NCBI RefSeq assembly: GCF_001010805.1
Contig: NZ_CP011477.1
Span: forward strand, 558,001-622,000
Direction: 5' to 3'
Length of the DNA stretch: 64,000 nucleotides
Source: Spongiibacter sp. IMCC21906
GTDB lineage: Bacteria > Pseudomonadota > Gammaproteobacteria > Pseudomonadales > Spongiibacteraceae
Positions within the stretch are counted from its first letter, which is position 1; every line of letters begins with the position of its first letter. The position numbers and the translations under genes were made by a program. Shown here one piece after another: positions 54,674-63,999 of this stretch. The notes beneath the pieces were generated by a model. That model was not told the origin of the DNA. It searched no databases and saw only the letters and a list, made by a program, of their open reading frames with translations.

Positions 54674-55675
54674 CTAGCCGCCGGTCATATTCATAAAGCG
54701 GACGATTTGTGGAGAGTCGTCCAAGTCAAAATGGTGACGCTCAGGCTTGAGGGGCATGGCATCTAAAATCGCCTGTTCAAGTCGTTTTTGGTTGCCGGGG
54801 AACTGGTCAACCACACTTTTTAAATCGGCGGAGTGTTCATTGCCCAGACACAACAGTAGCCGGCCTTCTACGGTGAGTCTCACCCGGTTACATAGATGGC
54901 AAAAATTGTGACTGTGGGGAGAGATAAAACCAATGCGGCTGGTGCTATCGGTCATGCGGTAATAACGGGACGGACCGCCGGTTGTTTCGTCTGATGCGGT
55001 TAATGGGTAACGTTGCTGAATTTGCTGACGAATCTCTTCACTGCTGCAAAAAGCGAGGGCTCGGTTGTGCTCGTCAATTTGACCTAAGGGCATTTCTTCA
55101 ATAAAGCTGATGTCTATTTCCCGATCCCGGGCAAATTCTACCAAATCCACCACTTCGTCATCGTTGCGGCCTTTGAGTACCACTGCATTGAGCTTGATGC
55201 GTTTAAACCCCGCATCTCGGGCGGCATCAATTCCTGCCAGCACCTTGTGCAGGTCGCCGGTTCGGGTGAGCTGTTTAAAGCGCTCGGGCTGCAGACTGTC
55301 TAAGCTAATATTGATCCCACTCAGTCCCGCGGCCTTTAGGGGTTTGGCAAATTTATCCAGCCGAGAGCCATTGGTGGTGAGGTGTAGCTGCTCTAAGCCG
55401 TCGAGCTGCCCCAGCTGCTCAACGAGTTGTAACATATTGTTGCGAACCAGGGGCTCACCGCCGGTCAGGCGAATTTTTTTGACGCCCAGGCGAACGAATG
55501 CGCTGGAAATATCGTAAAGCTGCTCAAGGCTGAGAATCTGCGAGCGTGGCAGAAACTGCATATCTTCTGCCATGCAGTACACGCAGCGAAAATCGCAGCG
55601 ATCAGTGACCGACAGGCGTAGGTAATCAACTCGGCGGCCAAAGTCGTCTTGTAATGGCAACGTAGGTTCAGTCAT
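54674..55675 (-). CDS. moaA: GTP 3',8-cyclase MoaA
   Basis: A 333-residue radical SAM enzyme with the N-terminal cluster cysteines C27, C31, C34 (CDFRCVYC) and the C-terminal cluster cysteines C259, C262, C276. It ends in GG, needed for the active site of MoaA. It starts molybdenum-cofactor synthesis by cyclising GTP. It heads the run moaA-cupin-moxR-VWA. No moaC, moaE or moeA is in the window. Confidence 0.95.
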   Translation of the reverse strand: MTEPTLPLQDDFGRRVDYLRLSVTDRCDFRCVYCMAEDMQFLPRSQILSLEQLYDISSAFVRLGVKKIRLTGGEPLVRNNMLQLVEQLGQLDGLEQLHLTTNGSRLDKFAKPLKAAGLSGINISLDSLQPERFKQLTRTGDLHKVLAGIDAARDAGFKRIKLNAVVLKGRNDDEVVDLVEFARDREIDISFIEEMPLGQIDEHNRALAFCSSEEIRQQIQQRYPLTASDETTGGPSRYYRMTDSTSRIGFISPHSHNFCHLCNRVRLTVEGRLLLCLGNEHSADLKSVVDQFPGNQKRLEQAILDAMPLKPERHHFDLDDSPQIVRFMNMTGG

Positions 55676-55775
55676 GGCTTTATGCTACCACATCGCCACT
55701 GAAGTCTCTGAATGGGGTCGTGGTGAATTTGCAGGTATGATGGAAAGAAATTAAAACAATGCTAAGGAGATCAAC

Positions 55776-56393
55776 ATGGGTAAAGGTTTAGTGGCGGTAC
55801 TGGCGGGGGTGTCATGGCTGGCAAGTGCCTCGGTGCTGGCTGACGCTGGCAATCAAAACACCGGCCGCGAAGCTGCGCCAACACAACAGCAAACCCAAGC
55901 TTACAGCCACTGGCAGCTATATAATCGTGCTGGCCAGCCAGTCACCGGCCAGCAAATTGCTAAAGCTAGAGCGGTAGAAATGGCGGTGGAAAAAGCCAAC
56001 GCACCAGAGGATTCTAAAGAAGCGGCGCTGATTCGTATGGGTATGGGGCAATCTCCAGAAATAGCATATCAGCGTAATGATGCTGTTTTTGACGAAGATG
56101 GCCGCCAATTAAACGACGATGAAGTCGCAGAATACCTCGCCATTCAAGAGGCGATGGCCAGAGGTGGTGTCGCCCCCGGCTCCGAGCAAGAAGCCGAAAT
56201 TGTGGCGGCAGCAAAAGGTGAGCGAAAAACCGAAGATGGCGAGCCTGTTGCGCAAAAAACCTACGAAGACATGGCTAAGGAAATTGCAGTACAAGAAGCA
56301 ATTATGCGTTCTGGCGCCCAGCCCGGTTCTGCCAATGAAGCAATGATTCGTACCGGTGCTGATGTGTTAATGGAAAGAATGAAGTCTTGGTGA
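55776..56393 (+). CDS. Secreted acidic protein with a three-copy internal repeat
   Basis: A 205-residue protein with a signal peptide (VLAGVSWLASASVLA). The mature part has three tandem units, each a short strand-turn with a DG-type pair followed by a helix: 46-91 (LYNRAGQPVTGQQIAKARAV), 102-145 (AVFDEDGRQLNDDEVAEYL) and 151-194 (KTEDGEPVAQKTYEDMAKEI). Each helix continues as AxQEA...GxxPGSxxEA. I recognise no family. An AAGGAG site precedes the ATG at 55776. Confidence 0.75.
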   Translation: MGKGLVAVLAGVSWLASASVLADAGNQNTGREAAPTQQQTQAYSHWQLYNRAGQPVTGQQIAKARAVEMAVEKANAPEDSKEAALIRMGMGQSPEIAYQRNDAVFDEDGRQLNDDEVAEYLAIQEAMARGGVAPGSEQEAEIVAAAKGERKTEDGEPVAQKTYEDMAKEIAVQEAIMRSGAQPGSANEAMIRTGADVLMERMKSW

Positions 56394-56458
56394 CGGCTGA
56401 GTCCTGCGTACAGCGGGGCTTATATCGCTAAATTACCCGCCGTACAGAGGATGTGGGC

Positions 56459-56797
56459 ATGCAATTAAAATGGTTTATTGGTTTGATCATAATGGTAACG
56501 GCTGGGGGTGTTGCTGCCCAGTGCAAGCAGCCAGTGCAGCCGGAGCTGGAGATAGACGGAACCCAAGATCGCCGGGTGGATATGATGTCTGCTAAACAGG
56601 TTTTGCAGACCTATTTGACCCAGGCTGATCGGTATTTAGATTGTTTAGATCGAATGGGAACCATCGCCATGACCAGCGGTAAGGATACCGAGGCTAGTCG
56701 CGATCAACGCATTGCGGCGTATAGTCGGGTGATGGCGGAAATGAATGCCGAAGTCGATGCGTTTCGGCAACAGGCCGAGCTTTTTAACGGCCGCTGA
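56459..56797 (+). CDS. Small secreted protein of unknown function
   Basis: From the ATG at 56459 the protein has 112 residues, with a signal peptide ending GGVAA-Q and a helical mature part (MMSAKQVLQTYLTQADRYLDCLDRM). Two cysteines (one near the N-terminus of the mature protein, one in DCLDRM) may pair. It follows the three-repeat protein on the same strand after 65 bp. Its 3' end overlaps the convergent murI by 14 bp. Confidence 0.65.
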   Translation: MQLKWFIGLIIMVTAGGVAAQCKQPVQPELEIDGTQDRRVDMMSAKQVLQTYLTQADRYLDCLDRMGTIAMTSGKDTEASRDQRIAAYSRVMAEMNAEVDAFRQQAELFNGR

Positions 56798-57608
56798 GTA
56801 GACGAATTCCACGGTTTTTTAATACCGCTGCCAAGCTGTCGCTGTCCTCGGGCTCGCCGAGGAGTAGGGCCTCTTGGCTGCCGGTTTGCTTCAATTCTCG
56901 TGTTGTCCCGGATTCGTTCAGCAGCTGTGCCACGCGCCTGGCAATGGCTTGCCCCGAGTCGATCCAGCTGACCTCCTTACCGAACAGGGTTAATTCTTTA
57001 GCCAGTTGCTGTTGCACCAGGGGAAAATGGGTGCAGGCCAGTACGACCGTGTCCATCTCGGCGAATCGTGGTTTTTCTGCAAGGTGCATAATGGCTTGTC
57101 GCCACGCCGCTGGTGAGTTTTCACCCCGCCAAAAAAAGGTTTCTACTGCGCTTGCTAGGCCGGGGTCACCAGCGGTAATAACGTGGCAATGGCTGGCAAA
57201 ATCAGCAATGAGTTGCGCGGTGTAGGGGCGTGAAATGGTACCGGGTGTGGCCAGCAGACCGATGACGCCACTGCTGCTTTGTTGGGCTGCGGGTTTAATG
57301 GCAGGTACCACGCCCACCACGGGAATAGCAACTTGGGACCTCAGTGACGGTAATACGGCCGTGCTGGCAGAGTTACAAGCGACCACGAGCATATCGCAGG
57401 GGTGATCGATTAGTACGTCGAGGATTTTGCGACAAATATGCTCAGCCAGTGGCTGTTCTTGCCATTGACCGTAAGGAAAGCCGCCCCGGTCCATTGCATA
57501 AAGTAGATCAAGATCGGGAAGCAGACGATGAATTTCGGCGCCGATACTCAACGAGCCGACGCCGGAATCAAAGACCAGCACGCGGGGCGCGTGCGGGATA
57601 GGTTTCAC
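56784..57608 (-). CDS. murI: Glutamate racemase
   Basis: A 274-residue racemase with the paired catalytic cysteines C78 (VVACNSAST) and C192 (VLACTHFPL), and the N-terminal FDSGVGSLS segment. It makes D-glutamate for peptidoglycan. Its start overlaps the peroxiredoxin stop by 4 bp. Confidence 0.94.
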   Translation of the reverse strand: MKPIPHAPRVLVFDSGVGSLSIGAEIHRLLPDLDLLYAMDRGGFPYGQWQEQPLAEHICRKILDVLIDHPCDMLVVACNSASTAVLPSLRSQVAIPVVGVVPAIKPAAQQSSSGVIGLLATPGTISRPYTAQLIADFASHCHVITAGDPGLASAVETFFWRGENSPAAWRQAIMHLAEKPRFAEMDTVVLACTHFPLVQQQLAKELTLFGKEVSWIDSGQAIARRVAQLLNESGTTRELKQTGSQEALLLGEPEDSDSLAAVLKNRGIRLLSGR

Positions 57609-58084
57609 AGTTGTTTGAGGATTTTTTCCGCGGCGCTAACATCAACGCCACCAGCGGGTTCTACGGCTAAATGAGAGATTTTACCGTCGTCGACAATCAT
57701 CGCGTAGCGTTGTGAGCGCAGCCCCATGCCAAAACCACTGCCGTCCATTTCCAGTCCTACCGCTTTGGTAAACTCGGCGTTGCCGTCGGCTAGCATCAGC
57801 AGCTCTTCTGCATTCGAGGCTTTGCCCCAAGCGTCCATAACAAAGGCATCGTTCACGGCCAGGCAGGCAATGGTGTCTACGCCCCTGGCTTTGATGGTAT
57901 CGGCATTAACGACGTAACCGGGCAGGTGGGTTACGCTGCAGCCGGGGGTAAATGCGCCGGGGACGGCAAACATCACGACTTTTTTACCGCTAAAAATACT
58001 GTCAGTACTAATGTCTTCAGGGCCCTTTTCTCCCAGAACCTTCAAGTTTAAAGAGGGAATCTTGTCGCCAACTTGTATGCTCAT
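57605..58084 (-). CDS. Peroxiredoxin (Prx5/AhpE-type)
   Basis: A 159-residue peroxiredoxin with the active site PGAFTPGCS (peroxidatic Cys49). DTIACLAVNDAFVMDAWGK and RYAMIVDDGKISHLAVEP are segments of the Prx5 (PMP20) group. It reduces peroxides; the reductant, probably glutaredoxin or glutathione, is not encoded next to it. Co-transcribed with murI. Confidence 0.92.
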   Translation of the reverse strand: MSIQVGDKIPSLNLKVLGEKGPEDISTDSIFSGKKVVMFAVPGAFTPGCSVTHLPGYVVNADTIKARGVDTIACLAVNDAFVMDAWGKASNAEELLMLADGNAEFTKAVGLEMDGSGFGMGLRSQRYAMIVDDGKISHLAVEPAGGVDVSAAEKILKQL

Positions 58085-58366
58085 TTGATCGTCCTTTTAC
58101 CTTGTAGAGTGAAATGGGCTTATTGCTTCAGGCAGGTATTTAAACCTGTAGCCCTTATGCTCGAAGCGCTTTGGCAGTTTAGCAGAGCTTGGAAACTCTA
58201 CCATGCTTAAATGCCTCGTCTTTGTGCTGACAACGACAGTAACTCGGAATTCAATAACCGTGTTTGCGTTATCATGGTAGCGTCACCGCTCTAAACGGTT
58301 GGTGTTTATATGGGCTGCAAAACAATTTATTCGGTAAGCACCTCAATACAAAAGGATACGTCATCG

Positions 58367-59128
58367 ATGATTCACTGGCGCCGGGAGTGGCAAACATTGC
58401 TACTGGCAATAGGTTTTTTAACTCGGATTCCGGTTCCGAATGACCCGGATTTTAGCGAGGAAAAGCTCAATCGCGCCTGTCTGTATTTTCCGCTGGTGGG
58501 GTTATTGTTAGCTGCTGTTGGCGCAGGGGTGTTTGTCATTGCCGATCAGCTTTTCCCCTCTATTACCGTTGCTGTGCTGCTGTCGATGGCAGCTACCTTG
58601 TTTGTGAGCGGCGGGTTTCACGAAGATGGTCTCGCAGATTGCGCTGATGGTTTTGGGGGTGGGCAGACCGTCGACGATGTGCTGCGCATAATGAAAGATT
58701 CCCGCTTGGGTAGCTTTGCCGTACTGACCTTGTTTTCAGTGCTGGCTATTAAAGCGGCCAGTCTGGTGGCATTGGCAGAAGCCGGGAAACTGGTGGGCGC
58801 ACTGCTTTTTGCCCATGTGCTCAGCCGCTGGTTTGCCATCTCCTTTATGTTCGATCTTGTCTATGTACGCTCTCAAGGTAAAGCTCAGCCACTAGCCAGA
58901 CAAATGACCAGAGCTGAGTTCTTGCTGGCGGGCTTGCCCGTGCTACCGCTGTTCTTGTTCTGCTCGTGGGCGAGCTTGTTGATGCTTATCGTCGTTTTAC
59001 TGGTGCTTAAGCTTGCTGCGACGCTGTGGCTGAAGCGCCGCTTGGGGGGCTATACCGGCGATGTGCTGGGTGGCTTGCAACAACTGTCTGAACTGGCTGT
59101 CTATTTAGTGCTTCTAGCTTATATTTAG
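58367..59128 (+). CDS. cobS: Adenosylcobinamide-GDP ribazoletransferase
   Basis: A multi-pass membrane protein of about 253 residues with the CobS motifs GGFHEDGLADCADGFGGG, MKDSRLGSFA and the C-terminal GGYTGDVLGG. It joins adenosylcobinamide-GDP to alpha-ribazole in the last steps of cobalamin assembly. The ATG at 58367 has an AAGGA site; the longer frame from 58310 is less likely. No other cobalamin gene or obvious B12-box riboswitch lies nearby. Confidence 0.93.
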   Translation: MIHWRREWQTLLLAIGFLTRIPVPNDPDFSEEKLNRACLYFPLVGLLLAAVGAGVFVIADQLFPSITVAVLLSMAATLFVSGGFHEDGLADCADGFGGGQTVDDVLRIMKDSRLGSFAVLTLFSVLAIKAASLVALAEAGKLVGALLFAHVLSRWFAISFMFDLVYVRSQGKAQPLARQMTRAEFLLAGLPVLPLFLFCSWASLLMLIVVLLVLKLAATLWLKRRLGGYTGDVLGGLQQLSELAVYLVLLAYI

Positions 59129-59312
59129 TCATTGAACCGAGTTTGCTGCTCTAGTACGTGCTGAATAGGGCTGCAGCTGCTGTTTTACCGGGGAAGTAGG
59201 GCTGCGGCTTTAAGTGTGAATAGTGCCGATTTTGATGCTCTCTGAATTGGCACTCATAGACCGACTGGCGGTCGTAGTTAGAACAAGATCGATAAGCAAA
59301 GAGGGCAAGACA

Positions 59313-59867
59313 ATGGATAAGTCCATGCTAGTAGGCGGTATTTTTGGAGCCGTTGCGGTAACGGCGGTGGGCAGTTATGCAGGTTATAGTTACTTGGACA
59401 GCTCGCCAGAGTTTGCCGAGGTGATCAATGTCCAACCTGTAGTAGAAACTTATTTTACAGACCGGGAGCAGTGCTATGACGAAGTAGTACAGCGCCAGGC
59501 GGAAGTAAAAGACACAAATCAAATTACCGGCGCTGTGATTGGTGCGGTTATTGGTGGCGTACTAGGCAACCAGGTTGGTGGCGGCAATGGTAAAAAAGTG
59601 GCCACGGTTGCGGGTGCGGCCGCAGGTGGTTACGCGGGTAAAAAAGTTCAGCAGCGTCAGCAGGCGGGTAATGTGGTTTCCACCACTGAGCGCCGTTGTG
59701 AAATGGTTCAAGATCGGCACGAAAAAATCACCGGTTATGAAGTGGAATATAGCCTTGATGGCGAAGTGGGCACGGTTACCATGGACAACAAACCTAACGG
59801 CAATACCATTCCTGTTAGCAAAGGCCAATTGGTGTTAAATGCCATTACGCCGAACCCAGAAAGTTAA
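59313..59867 (+). CDS. Glycine-zipper 2TM-domain outer-membrane protein
   Basis: A 184-residue protein from the ATG at 59313. An N-terminal membrane segment is followed by the glycine zipper GAVIGAVIGGVLGNQVGGG and AGAAAGGYAGKKVQ, as in SlyB/Rick_17kDa-type proteins. The C-terminal half has CEMVQDRHEKITGYEVEYSL, a common partner segment. Probably an envelope-stability protein. It is followed by the PA2779- and PA2778-like genes. Confidence 0.83.
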   Translation: MDKSMLVGGIFGAVAVTAVGSYAGYSYLDSSPEFAEVINVQPVVETYFTDREQCYDEVVQRQAEVKDTNQITGAVIGAVIGGVLGNQVGGGNGKKVATVAGAAAGGYAGKKVQQRQQAGNVVSTTERRCEMVQDRHEKITGYEVEYSLDGEVGTVTMDNKPNGNTIPVSKGQLVLNAITPNPES

Positions 59868-59935
59868 GTAAAAATGAATACGCATTCAGCGCGTTTTATT
59901 GATTTAAAGAAGCTAAACCAAAAGGGAGTAGCACT

Positions 59936-60334
59936 ATGAGAAAAACGACGCAGAAGTCGACAGCCGCACTAATTATGAGTCTTTTCATTGCATGGGCAGG
60001 CTTGGTCTCGAGTGCAGCCACCGCGGCCGTTATCGATACTGAGCAGATGATTACTCAGCAACAACTCGCTTCCGACAAGGCCGATATGAAACAAGCTCTC
60101 GCTAAGGGCGATGTGAAGGAGCGCTTGCTGGCTTTGGGAGTTTCTCCAGAAGATGTCGATTCGCGGATTGATTCACTAACGGCGAGTGAGCTGGCAATGT
60201 TGCAAGATAAAATGGACGACATGCCTGCGGGTTCTGGTGCATTAGGTCTGTTAGCACTGTTGGTTCTGATTTTCTTTATCACTGATATTATTGGTGTGAC
60301 GGATATTTTCCCCTTTGTGAACCCAGCTAATTAA
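59936..60334 (+). CDS. PA2779 family membrane protein
   Basis: A 132-residue protein with a signal peptide ending ATA-A, a helical middle region with EERLLALGVSPEDVDSRI-like spacing (KERLLALGVSPEDVDSRI) and a C-terminal membrane helix (LGLLALLVLIFFITDIIG). It matches the PA2779 family, which is nearly always followed by a PA2778-type cysteine peptidase, as here (3-bp gap). Function unknown. Confidence 0.88.
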   Translation: MRKTTQKSTAALIMSLFIAWAGLVSSAATAAVIDTEQMITQQQLASDKADMKQALAKGDVKERLLALGVSPEDVDSRIDSLTASELAMLQDKMDDMPAGSGALGLLALLVLIFFITDIIGVTDIFPFVNPAN

Positions 60335-60337
60335 GTT

Positions 60338-61294
60338 GTGGTGAGGTATGCCATTATGCTGTTGTGCATGGCGCTTGGCGCTTGCACAACAGTTCCTTCG
60401 TTTGAACAACCTCAGGATATATCACAGCAAGCGCTGTTAGATGTTCCTTTCTTTCCTCAGCAAGATTATTACTGTGGCCCGGCCGCGCTCGCGGAAGTGG
60501 CTAATTTCCGTAATGTTGAAACCGATCAAGATGCGGTTGCCAGCAAAACCTTTATTCCTGGGCGCAAAGGTTCCCTGGCAATAGAAATGTCTGCCGCTAC
60601 TCGGCAATTAGGGCTTTTGCCTTATCCTCTTGAAAAAGAATTTGGCGCATTACTGTCAGAGTTAGATTCGGGTAATCCTGTTCTGGTATTGCAGAACTTA
60701 GGTTTTGGCTGGTATCCCAAATGGCATTATGCGTTGGCGGTTGGCTACCGTCTGGGCGACAACACGTTAATTTTGCATTCGGGCGAACAACGCAATTACG
60801 AAATTCCCTTTGCGACGTTTATTCGCACATGGCAGCGGGCAGATCAGTGGGCAAGGGTCGTGGTGGATTCGACAACTGTCCCGACAACAGCTGAACCGCT
60901 ACGTTATTTGCGCAGCGCATTGGCTTTTGAGCAAACGGGTCGTCCAGAATTGGCTTATGTGTTTTACCAACAAGCGCTAACGCAATGGCCGAAGGAGCCT
61001 GCGGTATTAACCGCTGCGGCGAATGCGGCCTTGAATACGGGTGATAGCCGGCGAGCCCGCAATTTATTTGAATCGCTGCTGCGCAATAATCCTAAAGAGC
61101 CTAATATTTGGAATAATTACGCTTACGCCTTGCAAGCCGACGGCTGTGATATGGCCGCGAGTATGGCAATTTCTGTTGCGTTACAGCTTGCTCCAGACGA
61201 AGAGGCCTTTAAACAAAGTGCCAAGGACTTCTTGTCAGGCCGTGGCTTCGATCCCGAACATTGCCCACAACCAGATGGTCCCCTACCTTTCTAG
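60338..61294 (+). CDS. PA2778-type cysteine peptidase lipoprotein with TPRs
   Basis: A 318-residue protein with a lipobox LGAC (Cys16), a C39-like peptidase domain with Cys46 in YYCGPAAL, His130 in KWHYALAVGY and Asp141, and tetratricopeptide repeats at about 190-285. It is the usual partner of PA2779-family proteins. Start 60338 (GTG) is followed by an in-frame ATG at 60356 with a GAGG at suitable distance; either is possible. A terminator overlaps its 3' end. Confidence 0.88.
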   Translation: MVRYAIMLLCMALGACTTVPSFEQPQDISQQALLDVPFFPQQDYYCGPAALAEVANFRNVETDQDAVASKTFIPGRKGSLAIEMSAATRQLGLLPYPLEKEFGALLSELDSGNPVLVLQNLGFGWYPKWHYALAVGYRLGDNTLILHSGEQRNYEIPFATFIRTWQRADQWARVVVDSTTVPTTAEPLRYLRSALAFEQTGRPELAYVFYQQALTQWPKEPAVLTAAANAALNTGDSRRARNLFESLLRNNPKEPNIWNNYAYALQADGCDMAASMAISVALQLAPDEEAFKQSAKDFLSGRGFDPEHCPQPDGPLPF

Positions 61295-61321
61295 CGCCTG
61301 TTACAGGCGCTTATTTTTATT
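61294..61321 (+). terminator. Terminator between PA2778-like gene and tex
   Basis: GCGCCTG (61294-61300) and CAGGCGC (61304-61310) are a perfect stem with a 3-base loop, followed by TTATTTTTAT. The loop contains the tex stop codon on the other strand. Confidence 0.82.
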
Positions 61322-63634
61322 GCTTTTAGCCTGAGCAAATAATGCCGCCATTGTGCCTTCCGCGGCTGTGGATTTGGCGGCGTTGTTGGCGCTCTTGCTA
61401 TTGTGCCGCTTAGCTGCATTGCTATTATTACTGCGGTCTCTAGCGGCGCCAGCCGTTTCGTGTTCGCTGGCTTTATCTTCAAGGCGCATGGATAGCGCGA
61501 TGCGCTTGCGCTGGGTATCCACATCCATCACTTTGACTTTGACAATATCGCCTGCTTTAACGACGGTATGCGGGTCTTTTACAAAGCTGTTGGATAGCGC
61601 AGAAATATGCACCAGACCATCTTGATGCACGCCGATATCGACAAAGGCGCCAAAGTTGGTGACGTTGGTGACGACGCCTTCAAGAATCATATCGGCTTCA
61701 AGGTCGGAGATTTTTTCAATACCGTCTTTAAAGGTGGCGGTTTTGAAGTCGGGTCGGGGATCCCGGCCGGGCTTGTCTAGCTCAGAGATAATATCGCTAA
61801 CCGTGGGGACACCAAATTGCGCGTCAGCGAATTCAGAGGCATTTAGTGTTTTTAGAAATGCACTATCGCCCATTAAATTAGTGATGGGCCGACCACAGGC
61901 TTTCACAATTTTCTCTACTACTGAATACGATTCAGGGTGAACCGCAGAGGCATCGAGTGGGTTGTCGCCGGCACTGACCCGTAAAAAGCCCGCGGCTTGT
62001 TCAAAGGTTTTGGCACCAAAGCGACTGACATCTTTCAGGGCTGTCCGGGTTTTAAAGGCGCCGTGTAGATTGCGATGGTCAACAATATTGGCAGAGATAG
62101 CGCTGTTCAAGCCGGATACTCGGGCCAATAGGGCAGGAGAAGCCGTGTTGACGTCAACGCCTACCGCATTCACACAGTCTTCTACCACCGCATCCAGCGA
62201 GCGAGATAAGGCTGTTTGTGATACGTCATGTTGGTACTGACCCACACCGATAGATTTGGGGTCAATTTTTACCAGCTCTGCCAAGGGGTCTTGCAAGCGG
62301 CGGGCAATAGAGATGGCGCCCCGGATCGTTACGTCCAAATCGGGAAATTCTTTGGCGGCATATTCTGATGCTGAATAAACAGATGCGCCAGCTTCATTGA
62401 CCATTACGCTGCTACAGTTCAGCTCGGGGTGGGCAGACAAAAGATCTTTAACAAAACGCTCGGTTTCCCGGCTGGCGGTGCCGTTGCCGATCGCGATAAG
62501 AGCAACGTTATGTTTCTTGATCAGCGGCAACAAGGTCGCTGCAGACTCTGCGACTTTGTTTTGAGGCGGAGTGGGAAATATCGCGCAGTGATCCAGTACT
62601 TTGCCAGTGGCATCAATGACCGCGACTTTGACGCCAGTGCGCAAGCCGGGGTCTAGGCCGATGGTGGCCCGAAGACCGGCGGGGGCGGCCAGTAACAAGT
62701 CTTTTAAATTTTGGGCAAACACGTCAATGGCGCCTTGGTCTGCGCGCTCTCTGAGTTGTCCCATTAGATCGGTTTCTAAATGGGTATACAGTTTGATGCG
62801 CCAAGTCCAGCGCACCACTTCTTTTAACCAGGAGTCTGCCGGGCGGTTTTCGTCACGAATATGCCAGTGCTCTGCCACCATGACTTCGCAGGGGCTGCTT
62901 TGGCTTTCGTCGTCGCCGACTTTAATACTGAGGTTCAAAATTCCTTCGTTGCGACCTCTAAACATGGCCAAAGCACGATGGGAAGGGGTGTTTTTTAGCG
63001 GTTCGCTGTGCTCAAAATAGTCCCTGAATTTTTCGCCTTCTTGTTCTTTACCCGTCATTACAGCACTGTTTAAGCGGCCTTCCTCCCATAGGTAGCTACG
63101 CAGCCGGCTGAGCAGGTTGGCGTCTTCGCTAAAGCGCTCCATCAAAATATATTTGGCACCATCCAGTACCGCTTTAATGTCAGCAAAAGCCTGTTCGGGG
63201 TTTAAGTAATTCGCGGCTTCTGTGGCAGGATCTAAATTGGGATTTTCGTAAAGTGCATTAGCCAGTGGCTCGATGCCTGCCTCAATGGCAATTTGTCCCT
63301 TGGTGCGACGCTTTGGCTTATAGGGAAGGTAGAGATCTTCCAGGCGGCTTTTGGTGTCGGCTGATAGAAGTTCTTTCTCCAGCTCTGGGCTGAGTTTTTC
63401 CTGTTCGCGGATACTGTCGATAATCGTGCTGCGTCGGCTTTCCAGTTCTCGCAGGTAGGTCAGTCGTGTTTCCAGGTCCCGCATTTGGGTATCGTCCAGT
63501 CCGCCGGTGACTTCTTTTCGATAGCGGGAAATAAACGGGACGGTAGCACCTTCGTCCAGCAGGGCAATGGCGGCGCTGATTTGGCTTTCTTTAACGCCTA
63601 GTTCGTTGGCGATAATCTGCGATAGTGAATTCAT
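61301..63634 (-). CDS. tex: Tex-family RNA-binding transcription accessory protein
   Basis: A 777-residue Tex protein: N-terminal helical region, YqgF-type RNase H fold ([23 protein letters not shown]), helix-hairpin-helix ([16 protein letters not shown]) and a C-terminal S1 domain ([28 protein letters not shown]). The last 50 residues are a low-complexity Ser/Asn/Lys-rich tail. Role is in transcription or RNA metabolism; highly conserved. The terminator of the convergent gene overlaps its stop. Confidence 0.95.
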   Translation of the reverse strand: MNSLSQIIANELGVKESQISAAIALLDEGATVPFISRYRKEVTGGLDDTQMRDLETRLTYLRELESRRSTIIDSIREQEKLSPELEKELLSADTKSRLEDLYLPYKPKRRTKGQIAIEAGIEPLANALYENPNLDPATEAANYLNPEQAFADIKAVLDGAKYILMERFSEDANLLSRLRSYLWEEGRLNSAVMTGKEQEGEKFRDYFEHSEPLKNTPSHRALAMFRGRNEGILNLSIKVGDDESQSSPCEVMVAEHWHIRDENRPADSWLKEVVRWTWRIKLYTHLETDLMGQLRERADQGAIDVFAQNLKDLLLAAPAGLRATIGLDPGLRTGVKVAVIDATGKVLDHCAIFPTPPQNKVAESAATLLPLIKKHNVALIAIGNGTASRETERFVKDLLSAHPELNCSSVMVNEAGASVYSASEYAAKEFPDLDVTIRGAISIARRLQDPLAELVKIDPKSIGVGQYQHDVSQTALSRSLDAVVEDCVNAVGVDVNTASPALLARVSGLNSAISANIVDHRNLHGAFKTRTALKDVSRFGAKTFEQAAGFLRVSAGDNPLDASAVHPESYSVVEKIVKACGRPITNLMGDSAFLKTLNASEFADAQFGVPTVSDIISELDKPGRDPRPDFKTATFKDGIEKISDLEADMILEGVVTNVTNFGAFVDIGVHQDGLVHISALSNSFVKDPHTVVKAGDIVKVKVMDVDTQRKRIALSMRLEDKASEHETAGAARDRSNNSNAAKRHNSKSANNAAKSTAAEGTMAALFAQAKSNKNKRL

Positions 63635-63738
63635 TACTCTTCAATTCTTTACGATGAAAACGGTGGGGCATTATGCAAAATGCAGGGCGTTGAAGCGAGG
63701 CTTGGTAGGGATTTTATGTGCTTTGAATAGGCTGATGC

Positions 63739-63999
63739 TTATTCACTTTGCACCAGCGCTTCAAACAAGGCGCAAGATTCATCATAAAAATATCTGAACT
63801 CGGGCCGCAAGTACGGTGCAACCAAGGACATAAGCTGAAAGACACCTTGATGGATCAGTATTTCGTTGCTGGCTTGGTGTTCTCGTAGTTGGCTGTAATT
63901 TAACCAAAACGTGAGGTTGAGTGCGATGCTGTCGCAGAGCCTGGCCAATTGGGTTTCGCTGATTTCCACAAAGCCTTGATTGAGCAGTTCGTCCATTAC
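63739..63999 (-). CDS. C-terminal part of a TetR-family-like regulator
   Basis: The frame is open to the right window edge, so only the last ~87 residues of a gene starting outside the window are visible. The helical pattern LARLCDSIALNLTFWLNYSQL and IHQGVFQLMSLVAPYLRPEFRYFY resembles the ligand-binding half of TetR-type regulators. The DNA-binding half is not visible. Confidence 0.5.
   Translation of the reverse strand, partial: VMDELLNQGFVEISETQLARLCDSIALNLTFWLNYSQLREHQASNEILIHQGVFQLMSLVAPYLRPEFRYFYDESCALFEALVQSE

Noticed and set aside
58085-58366. Cobalamin riboswitch before cobS
   Set aside because: I could not find a B12-box-like sequence or the expected long leader fold; a covariance-model search would decide.
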